Shown here: positions 18,220 to 27,160 of the stretch, piece by piece | Layout: each line of letters opens with the position of its first letter | Position numbering within the stretch: the stretch's first letter is position 1 | Assembly (NCBI RefSeq): GCF_025398175.1 | Contig: NZ_CP099735.1 | Span: forward strand, 930,001 to 994,000 | Source of the DNA: Photobacterium sp. TY1-4 | Lineage (GTDB): Bacteria; Pseudomonadota; Gammaproteobacteria; Enterobacterales; Vibrionaceae | Length of the DNA: 64,000 nt | Reading direction: 5' to 3' | Notes under the pieces: model-generated | Told to the model about the DNA's origin: nothing | The model's database searches: none | Seen by the model: only the letters and a program-made list of their open reading frames with translations | Made by a program: the position numbers and the translations under genes

Positions 18220-18351
18220 TTATTTACAAGCCGATTTTAATAAACCATCAAGTAATACTCGTTTCACGGAAAGTCGTCAATCCGTCAAAATCAGCCTCAT
18301 CCCAGTACACCACGCTACGGCATCTCTTTCACACAATCATCTGGAGTGATT

Positions 18352-19164
18352 ATGTCATCAGAATGGAAACCCCTCACCCTGCTCAATGGCCGGGCGGCCA
18401 CCAGCGACGATCTGGCACCACTGGCCTTTGCCGGGCACGCGCACTTTACGGCAATGCAAGTTCGGGATCATCAAATCCGCGGGCTGGATTTACACCTGGC
18501 GAGGTTACGCACCGCTTCACTGGCCCTGTACGGCCAGGCGATATCCGTCGAACAAGTGCTCACGCAGTTACGTCAGGCATGCGCCTTAAACCCGGCCCAC
18601 TTTTCACTGATGGCTTATGTCTACTCCGCCAGCGGTGAATTCACCCCGGCGGAAAACAACGCCCAACTCTCTTTGTTGCTCCGAACGGCTCCGCCACACA
18701 ATGGTCCTCAGGGCCCATTAGCGCTGAAATCCTTCGAATATGAGCGCATCCTGCCGCAATTCAAGCATGTTGGCGAAATTGGAAAAACCTACTGGATGCG
18801 TCAGGCGGTCGCTGACGGGTTTGATGATGCTGTCTTTATCGATCGCTTGGGTCGCTACAGTGAGGCGTCCATCTGGAATCTGGCTTTTTGGGATGGTGAA
18901 GCAGTAATCTGGCCGCAAGCGCCGGTCCTACCGGGCACGACTCTGGGAATTGTTCGTCGGCAGCTTGATAAGCTTGGTATGCCTCAGCGCGAGCAAAAAC
19001 TCACCCAAACGGACATTGCTCATTTCAAAGGTGCCGTTGTGATGAACTCCTGGACGCCTGCGGTCCCGGTCCGCCAGATTGATACGGTGTCTTTGCCCAT
19101 ATCCGAGCCATTTCTCAGTATTTTGCATCAGGCCTACCGAAATGAACCACTGATCGCACCATAA
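18352..19164 (+). CDS. class IV PLP-dependent aminotransferase
   Basis: A 270-residue fold-type IV PLP enzyme (branched-chain/D-amino acid aminotransferase, ADC-lyase group). Visible features are the N-terminal AHFTAMQVRDHQIRGLDLHLARL, the PLP-lysine segment FKHVGEIGKTYW, the YSEASIWNLAFWDG turn (usual ExxxxN) and LPGTTLGIVR for cofactor phosphate binding. Substrate is not predictable. The ATG at 18352 has GGAG five bases upstream; a GTG at 18346 lies within that site and is rejected. It is divergent from, and probably regulated by, the LysR gene. Confidence 0.82.
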   Translation: MSSEWKPLTLLNGRAATSDDLAPLAFAGHAHFTAMQVRDHQIRGLDLHLARLRTASLALYGQAISVEQVLTQLRQACALNPAHFSLMAYVYSASGEFTPAENNAQLSLLLRTAPPHNGPQGPLALKSFEYERILPQFKHVGEIGKTYWMRQAVADGFDDAVFIDRLGRYSEASIWNLAFWDGEAVIWPQAPVLPGTTLGIVRRQLDKLGMPQREQKLTQTDIAHFKGAVVMNSWTPAVPVRQIDTVSLPISEPFLSILHQAYRNEPLIAP

Positions 19165-19177
19165 CCCAGCTTTGCGT

Positions 19178-19211
19178 ATCACGTGCCCCCACAATGTTGA
19201 GGGCACGTGAT
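19178..19211. terminator. bidirectional hairpin
   Basis: ATCACGTGCCC and GGGCACGTGAT form a perfect 11-bp stem with a 12-base loop between convergent genes. There is no clear T-run. Confidence 0.55.
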
Positions 19212-19269
19212 CCATCGGTTGATGCCTGTGATCAGGCCTGCATTCATGCTGTCCCGGTGATGATTTAAG

Positions 19270-19782
19270 TTAGATTGAAGGCTTAGCTTGGTAGCCTGAA
19301 AACTCAGCCCGCAACATCCCCACTTGATGCTGGCTATAGACCTTGATCCCGTGGGCTTCCAGCAAAGCGGCTGTGACGCCTTTTCCGGTAATCTTCTGGC
19401 CGTTAAAATGACCATCATAAATGGTGTTTCGACCGCAGGAAGGGCTGGACTCGGTTAACACGGCATAGCGAATACCCGCCTGACGGCATTTCTCAAGTGC
19501 CAGTTGGGCCCCGGCCATAAACGCCTGGGTAACATCGGCACCATCATCCGCCATCACCTTGGCTTTCCCCAACATCACATCTTCGCCGACACCATGCCGA
19601 ATTTCCGCTGGCGCTCGCGGGGTCGGCAGCCCGGCAGATACCTCCGGACAGAACGAAACAATATGCTGGGTGCGAAGCAACCACGCAAAGTCATCTCCTT
19701 CAGCCTTTAAATCACTGCCGTTATAACGAACCCTGCTCCCTAACAAACAGGCGCTGACTAATATTTTTTCCACCCTTCCCAC
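19270..19782 (-). CDS. DUF523-family protein
   Basis: A 170-residue DUF523 protein. The N-terminus has the conserved SACLLG followed by RYNG, the middle has CPEVSAGLPTPR, and the C-terminal part has the SPSCG motif. Three conserved Cys sit in these motifs and suggest metal or Fe-S binding, though the function is unknown. The chosen start is a GTG at 19782 with GGAGAA upstream. It lies about 50 bases after the flavodoxin-fold oxidoreductase gene and may be cotranscribed. Confidence 0.85.
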   Translation of the reverse strand: MGRVEKILVSACLLGSRVRYNGSDLKAEGDDFAWLLRTQHIVSFCPEVSAGLPTPRAPAEIRHGVGEDVMLGKAKVMADDGADVTQAFMAGAQLALEKCRQAGIRYAVLTESSPSCGRNTIYDGHFNGQKITGKGVTAALLEAHGIKVYSQHQVGMLRAEFSGYQAKPSI

Positions 19783-19832
19783 TTACTTCTCCAGTCTCGA
19801 TCCGTTTTAGAAAAATGTCCCATTCACCCTGG

Positions 19833-20420
19833 TTAGAATCTCGCGCGGATCTTCTCAACAAAGCGCTCCACTTGGTCGGTTGATGCTTTTTCACTTTGAT
19901 ACAGTGACAGCATCTGAAACCGGCTCTGTTTGGCACACGCGCCAAGCAATGCAATTTTCAGGACCCGCTTCACCGGCTGCCACAAGACAAAGCGGTCAAC
20001 CCACCACGGCGAGCCTAAGGTAGTAATCACTTTCACTTCCCGCAAATTCTCCAGCGCCGGGGTGATTGCCCCCAGATCAGACGCATGGTGATAGGCATGT
20101 CCCGGCGCCCAGACCCGGTCGAACCACCCCTTCAAAATGGCCGGGAAACCGAACCACCAGGTCGGGAAGATCAGGACCAAGGATTCGGCACTTTTCAGCT
20201 GATTGATTTCCTCCGCCAGCCGCTGGGCATCGAACTGCTCTTGATAGTAGCTTTGCCGTTCCTGAGGGGTTAACACCGGATCAAAAGCTTCCTGATAAAG
20301 GTCCTTCACCGTGACCGCGTAACCTTTATCTCTCAGATGTGTGATGGTTTGCTCCGAAAGATAACGACACAGACTGTTTTCCAGCGGGTGTGCCCGCACA
20401 ACCAAACATTTCACCATCAT
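19833..20420 (-). CDS. flavodoxin-fold NAD(P)H dehydrogenase (quinone) family protein
   Basis: A 195-residue FMN/FAD oxidoreductase of the MdaB/KefF-like family. It has the N-terminal strand and phosphate loop VVRAHPLENSL, the flavin-contacting LIFPTWWFGFPAILKGWFDRV and the later TTLGSPWWVDRF. These enzymes reduce quinones or other acceptors by two electrons in the cytoplasm. The start at 20420 (or ATG at 20417) is preceded by TAAGGA; the frame extends eight codons further without a ribosome site. Confidence 0.82.
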   Translation of the reverse strand: MMVKCLVVRAHPLENSLCRYLSEQTITHLRDKGYAVTVKDLYQEAFDPVLTPQERQSYYQEQFDAQRLAEEINQLKSAESLVLIFPTWWFGFPAILKGWFDRVWAPGHAYHHASDLGAITPALENLREVKVITTLGSPWWVDRFVLWQPVKRVLKIALLGACAKQSRFQMLSLYQSEKASTDQVERFVEKIRARF

Positions 20421-20486
20421 TTCCTTATTGAGTATTGGTGCCAAGATTATGCGCTATGATTCATAACCCCAAGATCGATTACACAC

Positions 20487-20987
20487 CTATCGATGACGAC
20501 TAAGCCTTGCCAGATGGTAGACACTGGCGTATTCACCATTTTTGAAGGCATAGTCTTTGGATTCACCTTCAACCACGAATCCAAACTTTTCATACAACGC
20601 CATCGCCGGATGATTGTCCGTAAACACCGTAATTTCAATCCGCCGGACATTGAGCCAGTTATCGGTCAGATCCAACATCGCGGCCAGCAAGGCACTGCCA
20701 ACCCCCTTGCCCTGAAAATCATCCCGCACACCAACCCCAAAGGTTCCCGCATGTCTGCGCCGGGGATTTTGATACAATTCAAAGCTGAGGTTACCCACCA
20801 CCCGGCCCTCATACTCCGCCACAAAACTGTAAATATTGTCCGGGATCTGTTCCATCCGGGACTGCCAGCGTGACTGTGATGGATACGGCAACATCAAGGT
20901 TCCCGAATACGCCTCTAACCCGGCGTAAATTTCTTGAATCGCCTGAGCATCTTTCGGCTCACTATGGCGCACGGTGATCTCAGCCAT
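20487..20987 (-). CDS. GNAT-family N-acetyltransferase (YhhY-like)
   Basis: A 166-residue single-domain GNAT. The acetyl-CoA pyrophosphate loop is visible as DDFQGKGVGSALL, and the C-terminal segment ALYEKFGFVVEGESKDYA is typical of YhhY and related amino-acid acetyltransferases. Substrate is not known. It stands divergent to nothing and is probably its own transcription unit. Confidence 0.82.
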   Translation of the reverse strand: MAEITVRHSEPKDAQAIQEIYAGLEAYSGTLMLPYPSQSRWQSRMEQIPDNIYSFVAEYEGRVVGNLSFELYQNPRRRHAGTFGVGVRDDFQGKGVGSALLAAMLDLTDNWLNVRRIEITVFTDNHPAMALYEKFGFVVEGESKDYAFKNGEYASVYHLARLSRHR

Positions 20988-21068
20988 GACTTCCCTTTTC
21001 GTAAACGTCTTTCATTCTTCTCTGACACAACCACGTGTGCGACGGCTTCATTGCTGCATCGCCAACAG

Positions 21069-21437
21069 TTACATGACAACGGCTTCGATCTTATTGCCGT
21101 CCAGATCGCGAACATAGGCCGCGTAATAGGTCGATCCATATGCCGGACGCAAGCCCGGCTCACCTTCACATTGCGCCCCCTGTGCGAGAGCAACGCGATA
21201 AAACGCATCGACGGCAACTTGATCCGGCGCCTGAAAAGCAACATGAGCGCCATTCCCGGCCGATGCCTGATGCTCACAGGGACTCCCGACCCAAAACTCA
21301 AACTGCTCGCCATAGGCAGCTGCGACATTGTCGATCAAATGCGTCCGTTTGATCGATAAGGCGCCCAGCACCGCGTCATAAAACTGAACTGCCGCACGAA
21401 CATCAGCGGTCCCGATTGATACATGATGAATCATCAT
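21069..21437 (-). CDS. VOC-family (glyoxalase/bleomycin-resistance fold) protein
   Basis: A 122-residue single-domain VOC protein with the paired beta-alpha-beta-beta-beta motifs. The metal-site His at the N-terminus (MIHHVSIGTADV), a central His (GNGAHVAF) and the C-terminal DLDGNKIEAV Glu match the usual ligand positions. Function is not specific. The strong AAGGAG site fixes the start at the tandem ATGs near 21437/21434, excluding the GTG that overlaps it. Confidence 0.8.
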   Translation of the reverse strand: MMIHHVSIGTADVRAAVQFYDAVLGALSIKRTHLIDNVAAAYGEQFEFWVGSPCEHQASAGNGAHVAFQAPDQVAVDAFYRVALAQGAQCEGEPGLRPAYGSTYYAAYVRDLDGNKIEAVVM

Positions 21438-21537
21438 CAACACTCCTTAAATCACGACTCTCAATAGGATCGTTAACCGAAAACCACGCCGGCTTGTTTG
21501 TCACCAAAACACCAGCCTCAGCATGAGCTGCGCTGTA

Positions 21538-22767
21538 TTACTGAAGCTGAGGCTGCGGTTTGCGTCGCCCGGACACATAAAACGTCACAATCGTCGCGGC
21601 AGTCAGCAGGCCGCTGCCCATCAGCAGCACATCCACCGAATAGTACTCCACGACAATCGCTGACAACGCACGCGAGAGTGGAATCGCCCCGACGACTGAG
21701 AGCATCACCATCGACAAGGTCATGCCCAGAATATGCCGTTCCGTCGTCGTTTGAAGATGGGTGATCACCGTGACACGGATACAGGCATCGGCAAAGCCGA
21801 TCATCGCGACCACCATCAGGATCAGATATTTTTGATAGAACAGCGCCAGTGCAAACAACGACGCGGCAATGAGCAACTGGAAAAAGCAGACTTTACTGAC
21901 GATCTGCCATGTCAGTTTCATCCGGGCAATCAGCACATAGCCAAGGATCGCACCCACAGCCTGGACCGAGAACATCTGGCCGTAATTCGCCACCTCGGCC
22001 GCAAACCGTTCAACCACAATCAGCGGATACGCCACACTGGAAGGCCCCACAGCAAACACACACACCAGGAACAGCAGCAAAATGATGTTTCGGACTTCAT
22101 CATTTGCCCAAACCGTTTTCACACTCTCAACAAACCCCGTCACCGGGGCCGTTTGTTGATTGGCGATCGGCAGCTTTTGGATCAACCCAATGGCCAGCAA
22201 TTGCATGAGTGCGGCCGCCACAATCGGGTACAGGTACTGGGCCTGATGGCCGAGACCGGCAGTTTCCAAAAAGGCAATCGAGCTCGCCGCTGCCACCGGC
22301 GCAATGATCTGACAGAGCTGAATGGTGCTCATGATGAGGCTGTTCGCGGCACTGAGCTGCTCTTTTTCAACGATGGAAGGTACAATACATTCCGTTGCCG
22401 GCGCAATCGCAGCACTGAACAAACTAAAGCCCAGGGCGAACAAGCACAGAACGTAAATATTCACCCAGTCATTGGCAAGCAACACGGCAAAGCATGAGAA
22501 TAAGACCACCAGCGCCATCCGCGCCCCGATCAACAACCGCTTAGCTCCCAGCTTATCGGCCAGCCGTCCACCGTAAATAATGGCCAGCCCGCGCGGAAAA
22601 CTCTCAATGGCCATCACCACGGCCACCGCACTCTTGCCGCCACCGGCAACACTCAACGCCATCCAGGGCATCATGATTAACATGAAGAAATCGGCAAAAG
22701 ACGTCAGGGTGGTGGCACAGACATGCCTGCCAAATGCAGGATGAGATTGAAGTAAACGAAAAGACAT
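21538..22767 (-). CDS. MFS transporter
   Basis: A 409-residue major facilitator with about 12 hydrophobic segments. The motif A region after TM2 reads GGRLADKLGAKRLL. It resembles the group of MFS permeases often found as antibiotic or macrolide-type exporters (MFS_3/EntS-like), but no substrate can be given. AAAGAGAG precedes the ATG. Confidence 0.8.
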   Translation of the reverse strand: MSFRLLQSHPAFGRHVCATTLTSFADFFMLIMMPWMALSVAGGGKSAVAVVMAIESFPRGLAIIYGGRLADKLGAKRLLIGARMALVVLFSCFAVLLANDWVNIYVLCLFALGFSLFSAAIAPATECIVPSIVEKEQLSAANSLIMSTIQLCQIIAPVAAASSIAFLETAGLGHQAQYLYPIVAAALMQLLAIGLIQKLPIANQQTAPVTGFVESVKTVWANDEVRNIILLLFLVCVFAVGPSSVAYPLIVVERFAAEVANYGQMFSVQAVGAILGYVLIARMKLTWQIVSKVCFFQLLIAASLFALALFYQKYLILMVVAMIGFADACIRVTVITHLQTTTERHILGMTLSMVMLSVVGAIPLSRALSAIVVEYYSVDVLLMGSGLLTAATIVTFYVSGRRKPQPQLQ

Positions 22768-22941
22768 TAGGCTCTCTTTATACGGTTGGGATCGCCAGCA
22801 CTTAATTCTGATGAATCAACAATATACAGAAACAACCTCAGAGGATGATCGCGTTTTTGTACCATGGATAAAGAGTGTTAATTCGCCCGAACTAATGATT
22901 GAAAACAGCGTAAATCATGATTTTCAAATTGACACATGCTC

Positions 22942-23023
22942 GGCATAAATCCCGCATTTCATCGATAAAGTTATCAATGAAAAGCGCTGCCGGATTAATC
23001 TCGGACTAATTAGGATTTATGCC
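22942..23023. repeat. inverted repeat, 11-bp arms 60 bp apart
   Basis: GGCATAAATCC at 22942-22952 and its exact complement GGATTTATGCC at 23013-23023 lie between the MFS gene and the nitrilase gene (intergenic 22768-23039, otherwise empty). It could fold as a large stem-loop or mark a regulatory pair of sites. Confidence 0.6.
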
Positions 23024-23039
23024 ACCAAACACACATTCA

Positions 23040-23861
23040 TCACAGCGCTAACGGGGCATCCGCGAAACAAACCATGGTTCCGCTCAGGGCATCTCCCTTC
23101 AGCGTGCATAACACCATGCCGGGTGTCGTTCCTTTCGCGGCAGCCACCTGCTCGCCATACTGGTCCCACATACCGCTTCTACCGCAGGCGCTCCAGCCGC
23201 CGGTTTCACAGCAGTGATTCGCTAGCAGGACCGGAAACTGATGTTTGCGGGCAATGGAGGACAGGATCTGCGCATCCGCGGCGTAACCGGCTTCAGAAAT
23301 CAGCGCGCTGGCAAGGTACAGATCGGCGCCGTTGGCTGCTGCATCTGCGGCATGTGCCGGGTTTGAAAAATCAGCGCAAATTGCCAGGGCAAGCGTATAG
23401 CCTTTGTGGACAATCGTGATATTTCGCTTTCCGGCAGCACAGAAGGTTTCTTCGCCTTGATGCAAGTACTGTTTGGCGTAGTTCTCAACTGCGCCGCAGG
23501 GCGAGCAAATGATCGCACCGATATAAGGCCGCGGCGCTTGGCGTTGCTCTTGACGATAGCCATGATAATGCGCTTGATGATCACCGTGTGCAGCTAGCGG
23601 TCCGCCGGCGATCACCACAACCTGATGACGCATTGCGGCCTCAGATAAGTGCTGGATGACCTCAGGGCGCGAATCTAGCGTCAATTCTCCGGCCAGGGAC
23701 AGTTCATACCCGGTCAGCGACAACTCCGGAAACACCACTACATCCGCACCATGACGGGCAGAAACGGCAATAGCATCCAGATGCATATTCAGATTGGCAG
23801 AAATATCGCCTTTAGAAACCGGTGCCTGAACCAGGCTCACCGTCATGCTTTCGTCACTCAC
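23040..23861 (-). CDS. carbon-nitrogen hydrolase (nitrilase superfamily)
   Basis: A 273-residue nitrilase-superfamily amidase. The catalytic triad is visible as Glu in VFPELSLTGYE, Lys in NYAKQYLHQGEE and Cys in LAICADFSNP. Substrates in this family range from omega-amides to carbamoyl compounds and cannot be inferred. The GTG at 23861 is chosen because GGAGA lies five bases upstream; the ATG at 23846 is an alternative. Longer upstream starts are unlikely because they run through a 13-bp (non-triplet) tandem repeat. Confidence 0.8.
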   Translation of the reverse strand: MSDESMTVSLVQAPVSKGDISANLNMHLDAIAVSARHGADVVVFPELSLTGYELSLAGELTLDSRPEVIQHLSEAAMRHQVVVIAGGPLAAHGDHQAHYHGYRQEQRQAPRPYIGAIICSPCGAVENYAKQYLHQGEETFCAAGKRNITIVHKGYTLALAICADFSNPAHAADAAANGADLYLASALISEAGYAADAQILSSIARKHQFPVLLANHCCETGGWSACGRSGMWDQYGEQVAAAKGTTPGMVLCTLKGDALSGTMVCFADAPLAL

Positions 23862-23886
23862 GCTGTCTCCTTCGCGTTTGCTCATG

Positions 23887-23938
23887 TTCTTATGAATAGT
23901 TCTTATGAATGGTTCTCGTGAATAGTTTAATGAATGGT
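23887..23938. repeat. 13-bp tandem repeat upstream of the nitrilase-family gene
   Basis: Four units of 13 bp, approximately TTCTTATGAATRG, start at 23887, 23900, 23913 and 23926. The units begin about 25 bp before the chosen start codon. Because the unit length is not a multiple of three, the array is not expected to be coding. Confidence 0.75.
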
Positions 23939-24007
23939 CTGATGGACCCTCAGAAAACAAAGCAGCCAGCGTTGCCTCCTCGACAGAGCCGCTGGCCTCA
24001 TTCCGGT

Positions 24008-24541
24008 TTAATCGTTGATCTTCGCAGTCAGCACATGATCTTCCCAGACGCCGGCAATGTTTAAATACCGCCGGGCATAGCCTTCGCGTTCAAAACCGAG
24101 TTTTTCCAGCACACGCCCGCTACGCTCATTCCGTGGCATATAGTTGGCCATAATGCGGTTCAGGCCGACCTCCGTCAGCATGTATTTGATCGCCGCGGAC
24201 AGAACTTCCGTCATCAACCCCTGACCTTCATACTTTTTACTGATGGAGTATCCGAGAAAACACGCCTGAAATGGCATCGGCACCACACCAGTAAAGTTGC
24301 AGACGGCGATCACTTCCTGTCGATCCGGCGTCAGCGCAACAAACCGATATTCTTTGCCGCTTTCAAAATCTTCCGTCGCTTTCTGCAGCACATTGCGCCA
24401 GTTCTCCAGCGTCAGGTAATCCTCGCCCCGGATTGGCTCCCACGGCGCTAAATGTGCTTGGTTTTCGACGTAATAGTTCAGTAAAAGGGTGGCATCCTGC
24501 ACCGGCAGGATCTCAATGATGGTTCGCTTGGTTTGAATCAT
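24008..24541 (-). CDS. RimJ/RimL-type GNAT acetyltransferase
   Basis: A 177-residue GNAT similar to ribosomal-protein alanine N-acetyltransferases (RimJ). The acetyl-CoA loop is SKKYEGQGLMTEVL, followed by the family segments RIMANYMPRNERSGRVLEKLGFEREGYARRYLNIAGVW split over residues 127-166. The expected reaction is acetylation of an N-terminal amino group, or of a small molecule in diverged members. Confidence 0.82.
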   Translation of the reverse strand: MIQTKRTIIEILPVQDATLLLNYYVENQAHLAPWEPIRGEDYLTLENWRNVLQKATEDFESGKEYRFVALTPDRQEVIAVCNFTGVVPMPFQACFLGYSISKKYEGQGLMTEVLSAAIKYMLTEVGLNRIMANYMPRNERSGRVLEKLGFEREGYARRYLNIAGVWEDHVLTAKIND

Positions 24542-24607
24542 GTCACTTCTTTTCCATGTGATCTCGCCACGCCCTCGGCGGCTTCAATCGCCGGGCATGG
24601 CTCAGTT

Positions 24608-24851
24608 TTATTGTTGGATGGTTGTAGTCAGGGCACCGGCGTTCACCAACATCCCGCCGCTGACTTTATTAAAGCGGTTTTGAAACGATACGGAGGTGAC
24701 TTTGCTGCGCAGATAACCGGAGAAAAGCGAATAGAATGACGCGCTGGCTGCCGAAACCGCTAAGAACGAGGCCCCAAGAACCAGGAGCTGTGGGACATAA
24801 GCACAACAACATTGCTGCGGCCATAAAAGACATCCAGACTTCGAGACTCAT
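24608..24851 (-). pseudogene. LysE/RhtB-family exporter remnant with large internal deletion and frameshift
   Basis: A good GGAGG site precedes an ATG at 24851. The first ~20 codons (MSLEVWMSFMAAAMLLCLCP) are the first helix of a LysE/RhtB amino-acid exporter. Directly after this, and shifted by one base, the minus strand reads PQLLVLGASFLAVSAAS, then SGYLRSKVTSVSFQNRF and VSGGMLVNAGAL, the last helices of the same family, ending at TAA in 24608-24610. About 100-110 of the usual ~205 codons are missing. The frame of the start codon runs out of family sequence at the junction. A dead exporter or an assembly collapse. Confidence 0.75.
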
Positions 24852-24981
24852 GCCTGCCTCCTTATAAAACCAGTTCGAAACAACCGGCACATTAGTCACC
24901 TGACTGCATAAGGGCGAAATATTAGCATAATCTCCCCCGTCCAAAACAATAAATTAACAATCCTTTTTAGGGTGAAACATC

Positions 24982-25010
24982 AAAAGAAAAAAGGCCTCAC
25001 AAAGAGGCCA
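24982..25010 (-). terminator. terminator of the ABC transporter operon
   Basis: On the minus strand GGCCTC-TTTGT-GAGGCC is followed by a run of T (TTTTTTCTTTT). It sits about 30 bases after the stop of the ATPase gene. Confidence 0.85.
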
Positions 25011-25037
25011 ATCCAGTTCAAGGTCAAAGTAAAATCA

Positions 25038-26246
25038 TCAAAGAGCCGCTTGCTGCGTTTGTGGCCCCAACTTACCTGAACTCGGCTCCTGCTGGTTAGT
25101 GAACGGGTCGGCATGCTCCTTCGAATCAGGTTTTCTCTGAACTAATGCCTGCTCCGTATCCGGATCAAACAAATGGACCGACTGGAGCTCTAGCTCAAGA
25201 AAGATTTGCGCATTGATCTGCGGCAGCCAATCCGGCCGGGATGGCGCCCGCACCACCAGGCGGTGTTCACCGACATGGCAATGCAGCAGATCTTCATTTC
25301 CCATCCGCTCAACGTTGGTAATCGTCGCCGCCACCGTCGATGGCGACGCCTGATGTCGAATTCGAATGTGTTCAGAGCGGAGCCCAAACCAAATCTTACC
25401 TCCCTGGTAATATTGCATGTGTGAGCGCACCGATGCCGGAATTGCCATTCGATAATCGGCAGTCAGAGAGACACTGGCTGAGTCCGGATGGTAATCCAAC
25501 AGCAGAAGATTCATCGACGGGCTCCCGATAAAGCCAGCAACAAATTTATTCGCCGGATAATGATACAGGTTAATGGGTGTGTCGACCTGCATCACCCGAC
25601 CTTCGCACATCACACAGATGCGATCCCCCATCGTCATAGCTTCGACCTGATCATGGGTGACATAAATCATCGTTGAGCTCACCCCTTCTTCCTGCAGCTG
25701 GCGGTGCAACTGCATCAGGCTCACTCGCATCGAGACCCGCAATTTTGCATCCAGATTTGAGAGCGGCTCATCGAACAGAAACACATCCGGTTTGCGAACA
25801 ATCGCCCGACCGACCGCAACACGCTGACATTGGCCGCCAGACATTTCTTTTGGCTTACGATCCAACAGCCCCATCAATTCAAGCTTCTCCGCAGCATCCA
25901 TGACCCGCTGATGAATAATCGCTTTCTCGTAGCCGGCATTTTTCAGTCCGAAGGCCATATTCTGATAGGTTGTCATATGGGGATAGAGGGCATAGTTCTG
26001 GAACACCATCGAGATGCCCCGGTCTTTCGGCAGTAGATGATTCACACACTGATCACCAATCCAAATTTCACCGCCGGTATTGCTTTCAAGCCCGGCCACC
26101 ATGCGAAGCGTGGTGGACTTGGCACACCCGGACGGACCGACCAACACCATAAACTCACCGTCCTGAATATCAAGATCTATACCGTGCACCGCCTTGAAAC
26201 CGTTCGGGTACTGCTTTTCCAATTGTTTTAATTTTACCCCTGCCAT
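25038..26246 (-). CDS. sugar ABC transporter ATP-binding protein (MalK/UgpC type)
   Basis: A 402-residue ATPase of the carbohydrate importer CUT1 group. The N-terminal nucleotide-binding domain (about 1-235) has Walker A GPSGCAKST, signature MSGGQCQRVA and Walker B DVFLFDEPLSNLDAK. The C-terminal part (about 240-370) is the MalK-type regulatory/TOBE domain. Two signature positions differ from the usual (GPSGCGKST and SGGQRQR), but the catalytic Lys and Glu remain. It is last in a four-gene operon with two permeases and a binding protein. Confidence 0.9.
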   Translation of the reverse strand: MAGVKLKQLEKQYPNGFKAVHGIDLDIQDGEFMVLVGPSGCAKSTTLRMVAGLESNTGGEIWIGDQCVNHLLPKDRGISMVFQNYALYPHMTTYQNMAFGLKNAGYEKAIIHQRVMDAAEKLELMGLLDRKPKEMSGGQCQRVAVGRAIVRKPDVFLFDEPLSNLDAKLRVSMRVSLMQLHRQLQEEGVSSTMIYVTHDQVEAMTMGDRICVMCEGRVMQVDTPINLYHYPANKFVAGFIGSPSMNLLLLDYHPDSASVSLTADYRMAIPASVRSHMQYYQGGKIWFGLRSEHIRIRHQASPSTVAATITNVERMGNEDLLHCHVGEHRLVVRAPSRPDWLPQINAQIFLELELQSVHLFDPDTEQALVQRKPDSKEHADPFTNQQEPSSGKLGPQTQQAAL

Positions 26247-26277
26247 GGGATCCTCCTGGATTCGGCTCGTGCCGACA

Positions 26278-27147
26278 TTAACCTTTCACACCTGCGCTTG
26301 CCGCGCCCTCAATAAACTGCTTTTGGAACACCATGTAGAGCAATAGCATCGGCACAATGGCCATTAGAGCACCCGCCATCAACATGGGATACTCGACCCC
26401 GGCACGACTGGAAAGTGATGCTAAACCCACCGGCAAAGTCATTTTGTCAAACGATGTATTGACGATCAGCGGCCACATCAGGTTATTCCAGCTCCACAAG
26501 CCATTAATGATGACGCAAGCGATAATGCCCGGTCTGATCAATGGCAGCATGATTTTATAGAAAATCTGGAAATGATTGAGGCCGTCAACAATCGCTGCCT
26601 CTTCAATCTCCTTCGGGACCGTAATAAAAAACTGTCGGAGTAGAAATGCGCCGTAAATACTAAATAACCCGGGTAACACCAGGCCGGTCAGCGTATTGAG
26701 CAACCCCATTTTCTGCACGATTAAGAACTGAGGGATCAGAAAAATCTGTCCGGGCACCATCAGGATCGAGACACAAATTAAAAAGATGGCATCCCGCCCG
26801 GGAAATCGGAGACGGGCAAACCCGTAAGCCGCCATCGCCGCAATCAGGGTTTGCAACAACACAATGGCCAAAGTGACGAGCACCGAGTTGATATAAAATT
26901 GTACAAAAGGCAATTCGGCGATAATTTTCTCATAGGCTGAAAGCTGCCAGGCTTGCGGAAAGACCTGCGGCGGAATACTTAGCGCTTCACTTTGCGTCTT
27001 CACCGACGTCAGAATCATCCAGATGAATGGCAAAATCGTCGCAACCGTCGCCAGCAGCATAAATCCATAGACCAGTAGCTTCCCGCCGCTTATCCTGGAC
27101 TGAATCGATTTGGCGCCGTGCCGTGTCGATAGTGTCGTTGATGTCAT
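26278..27147 (-). CDS. sugar ABC transporter permease (MalG/UgpE type)
   Basis: A 289-residue inner-membrane permease with about six helices and the EAA loop EEAAIVDGLNHFQIFYKIMLPLIRPG, which contacts the ATPase. It is the MalG-like partner, 13 bases after the MalF-like gene, and completes a CUT1 importer. Confidence 0.9.
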   Translation of the reverse strand: MTSTTLSTRHGAKSIQSRISGGKLLVYGFMLLATVATILPFIWMILTSVKTQSEALSIPPQVFPQAWQLSAYEKIIAELPFVQFYINSVLVTLAIVLLQTLIAAMAAYGFARLRFPGRDAIFLICVSILMVPGQIFLIPQFLIVQKMGLLNTLTGLVLPGLFSIYGAFLLRQFFITVPKEIEEAAIVDGLNHFQIFYKIMLPLIRPGIIACVIINGLWSWNNLMWPLIVNTSFDKMTLPVGLASLSSRAGVEYPMLMAGALMAIVPMLLLYMVFQKQFIEGAASAGVKG

Positions 27148-27160
27148 AATATTGAAATCC

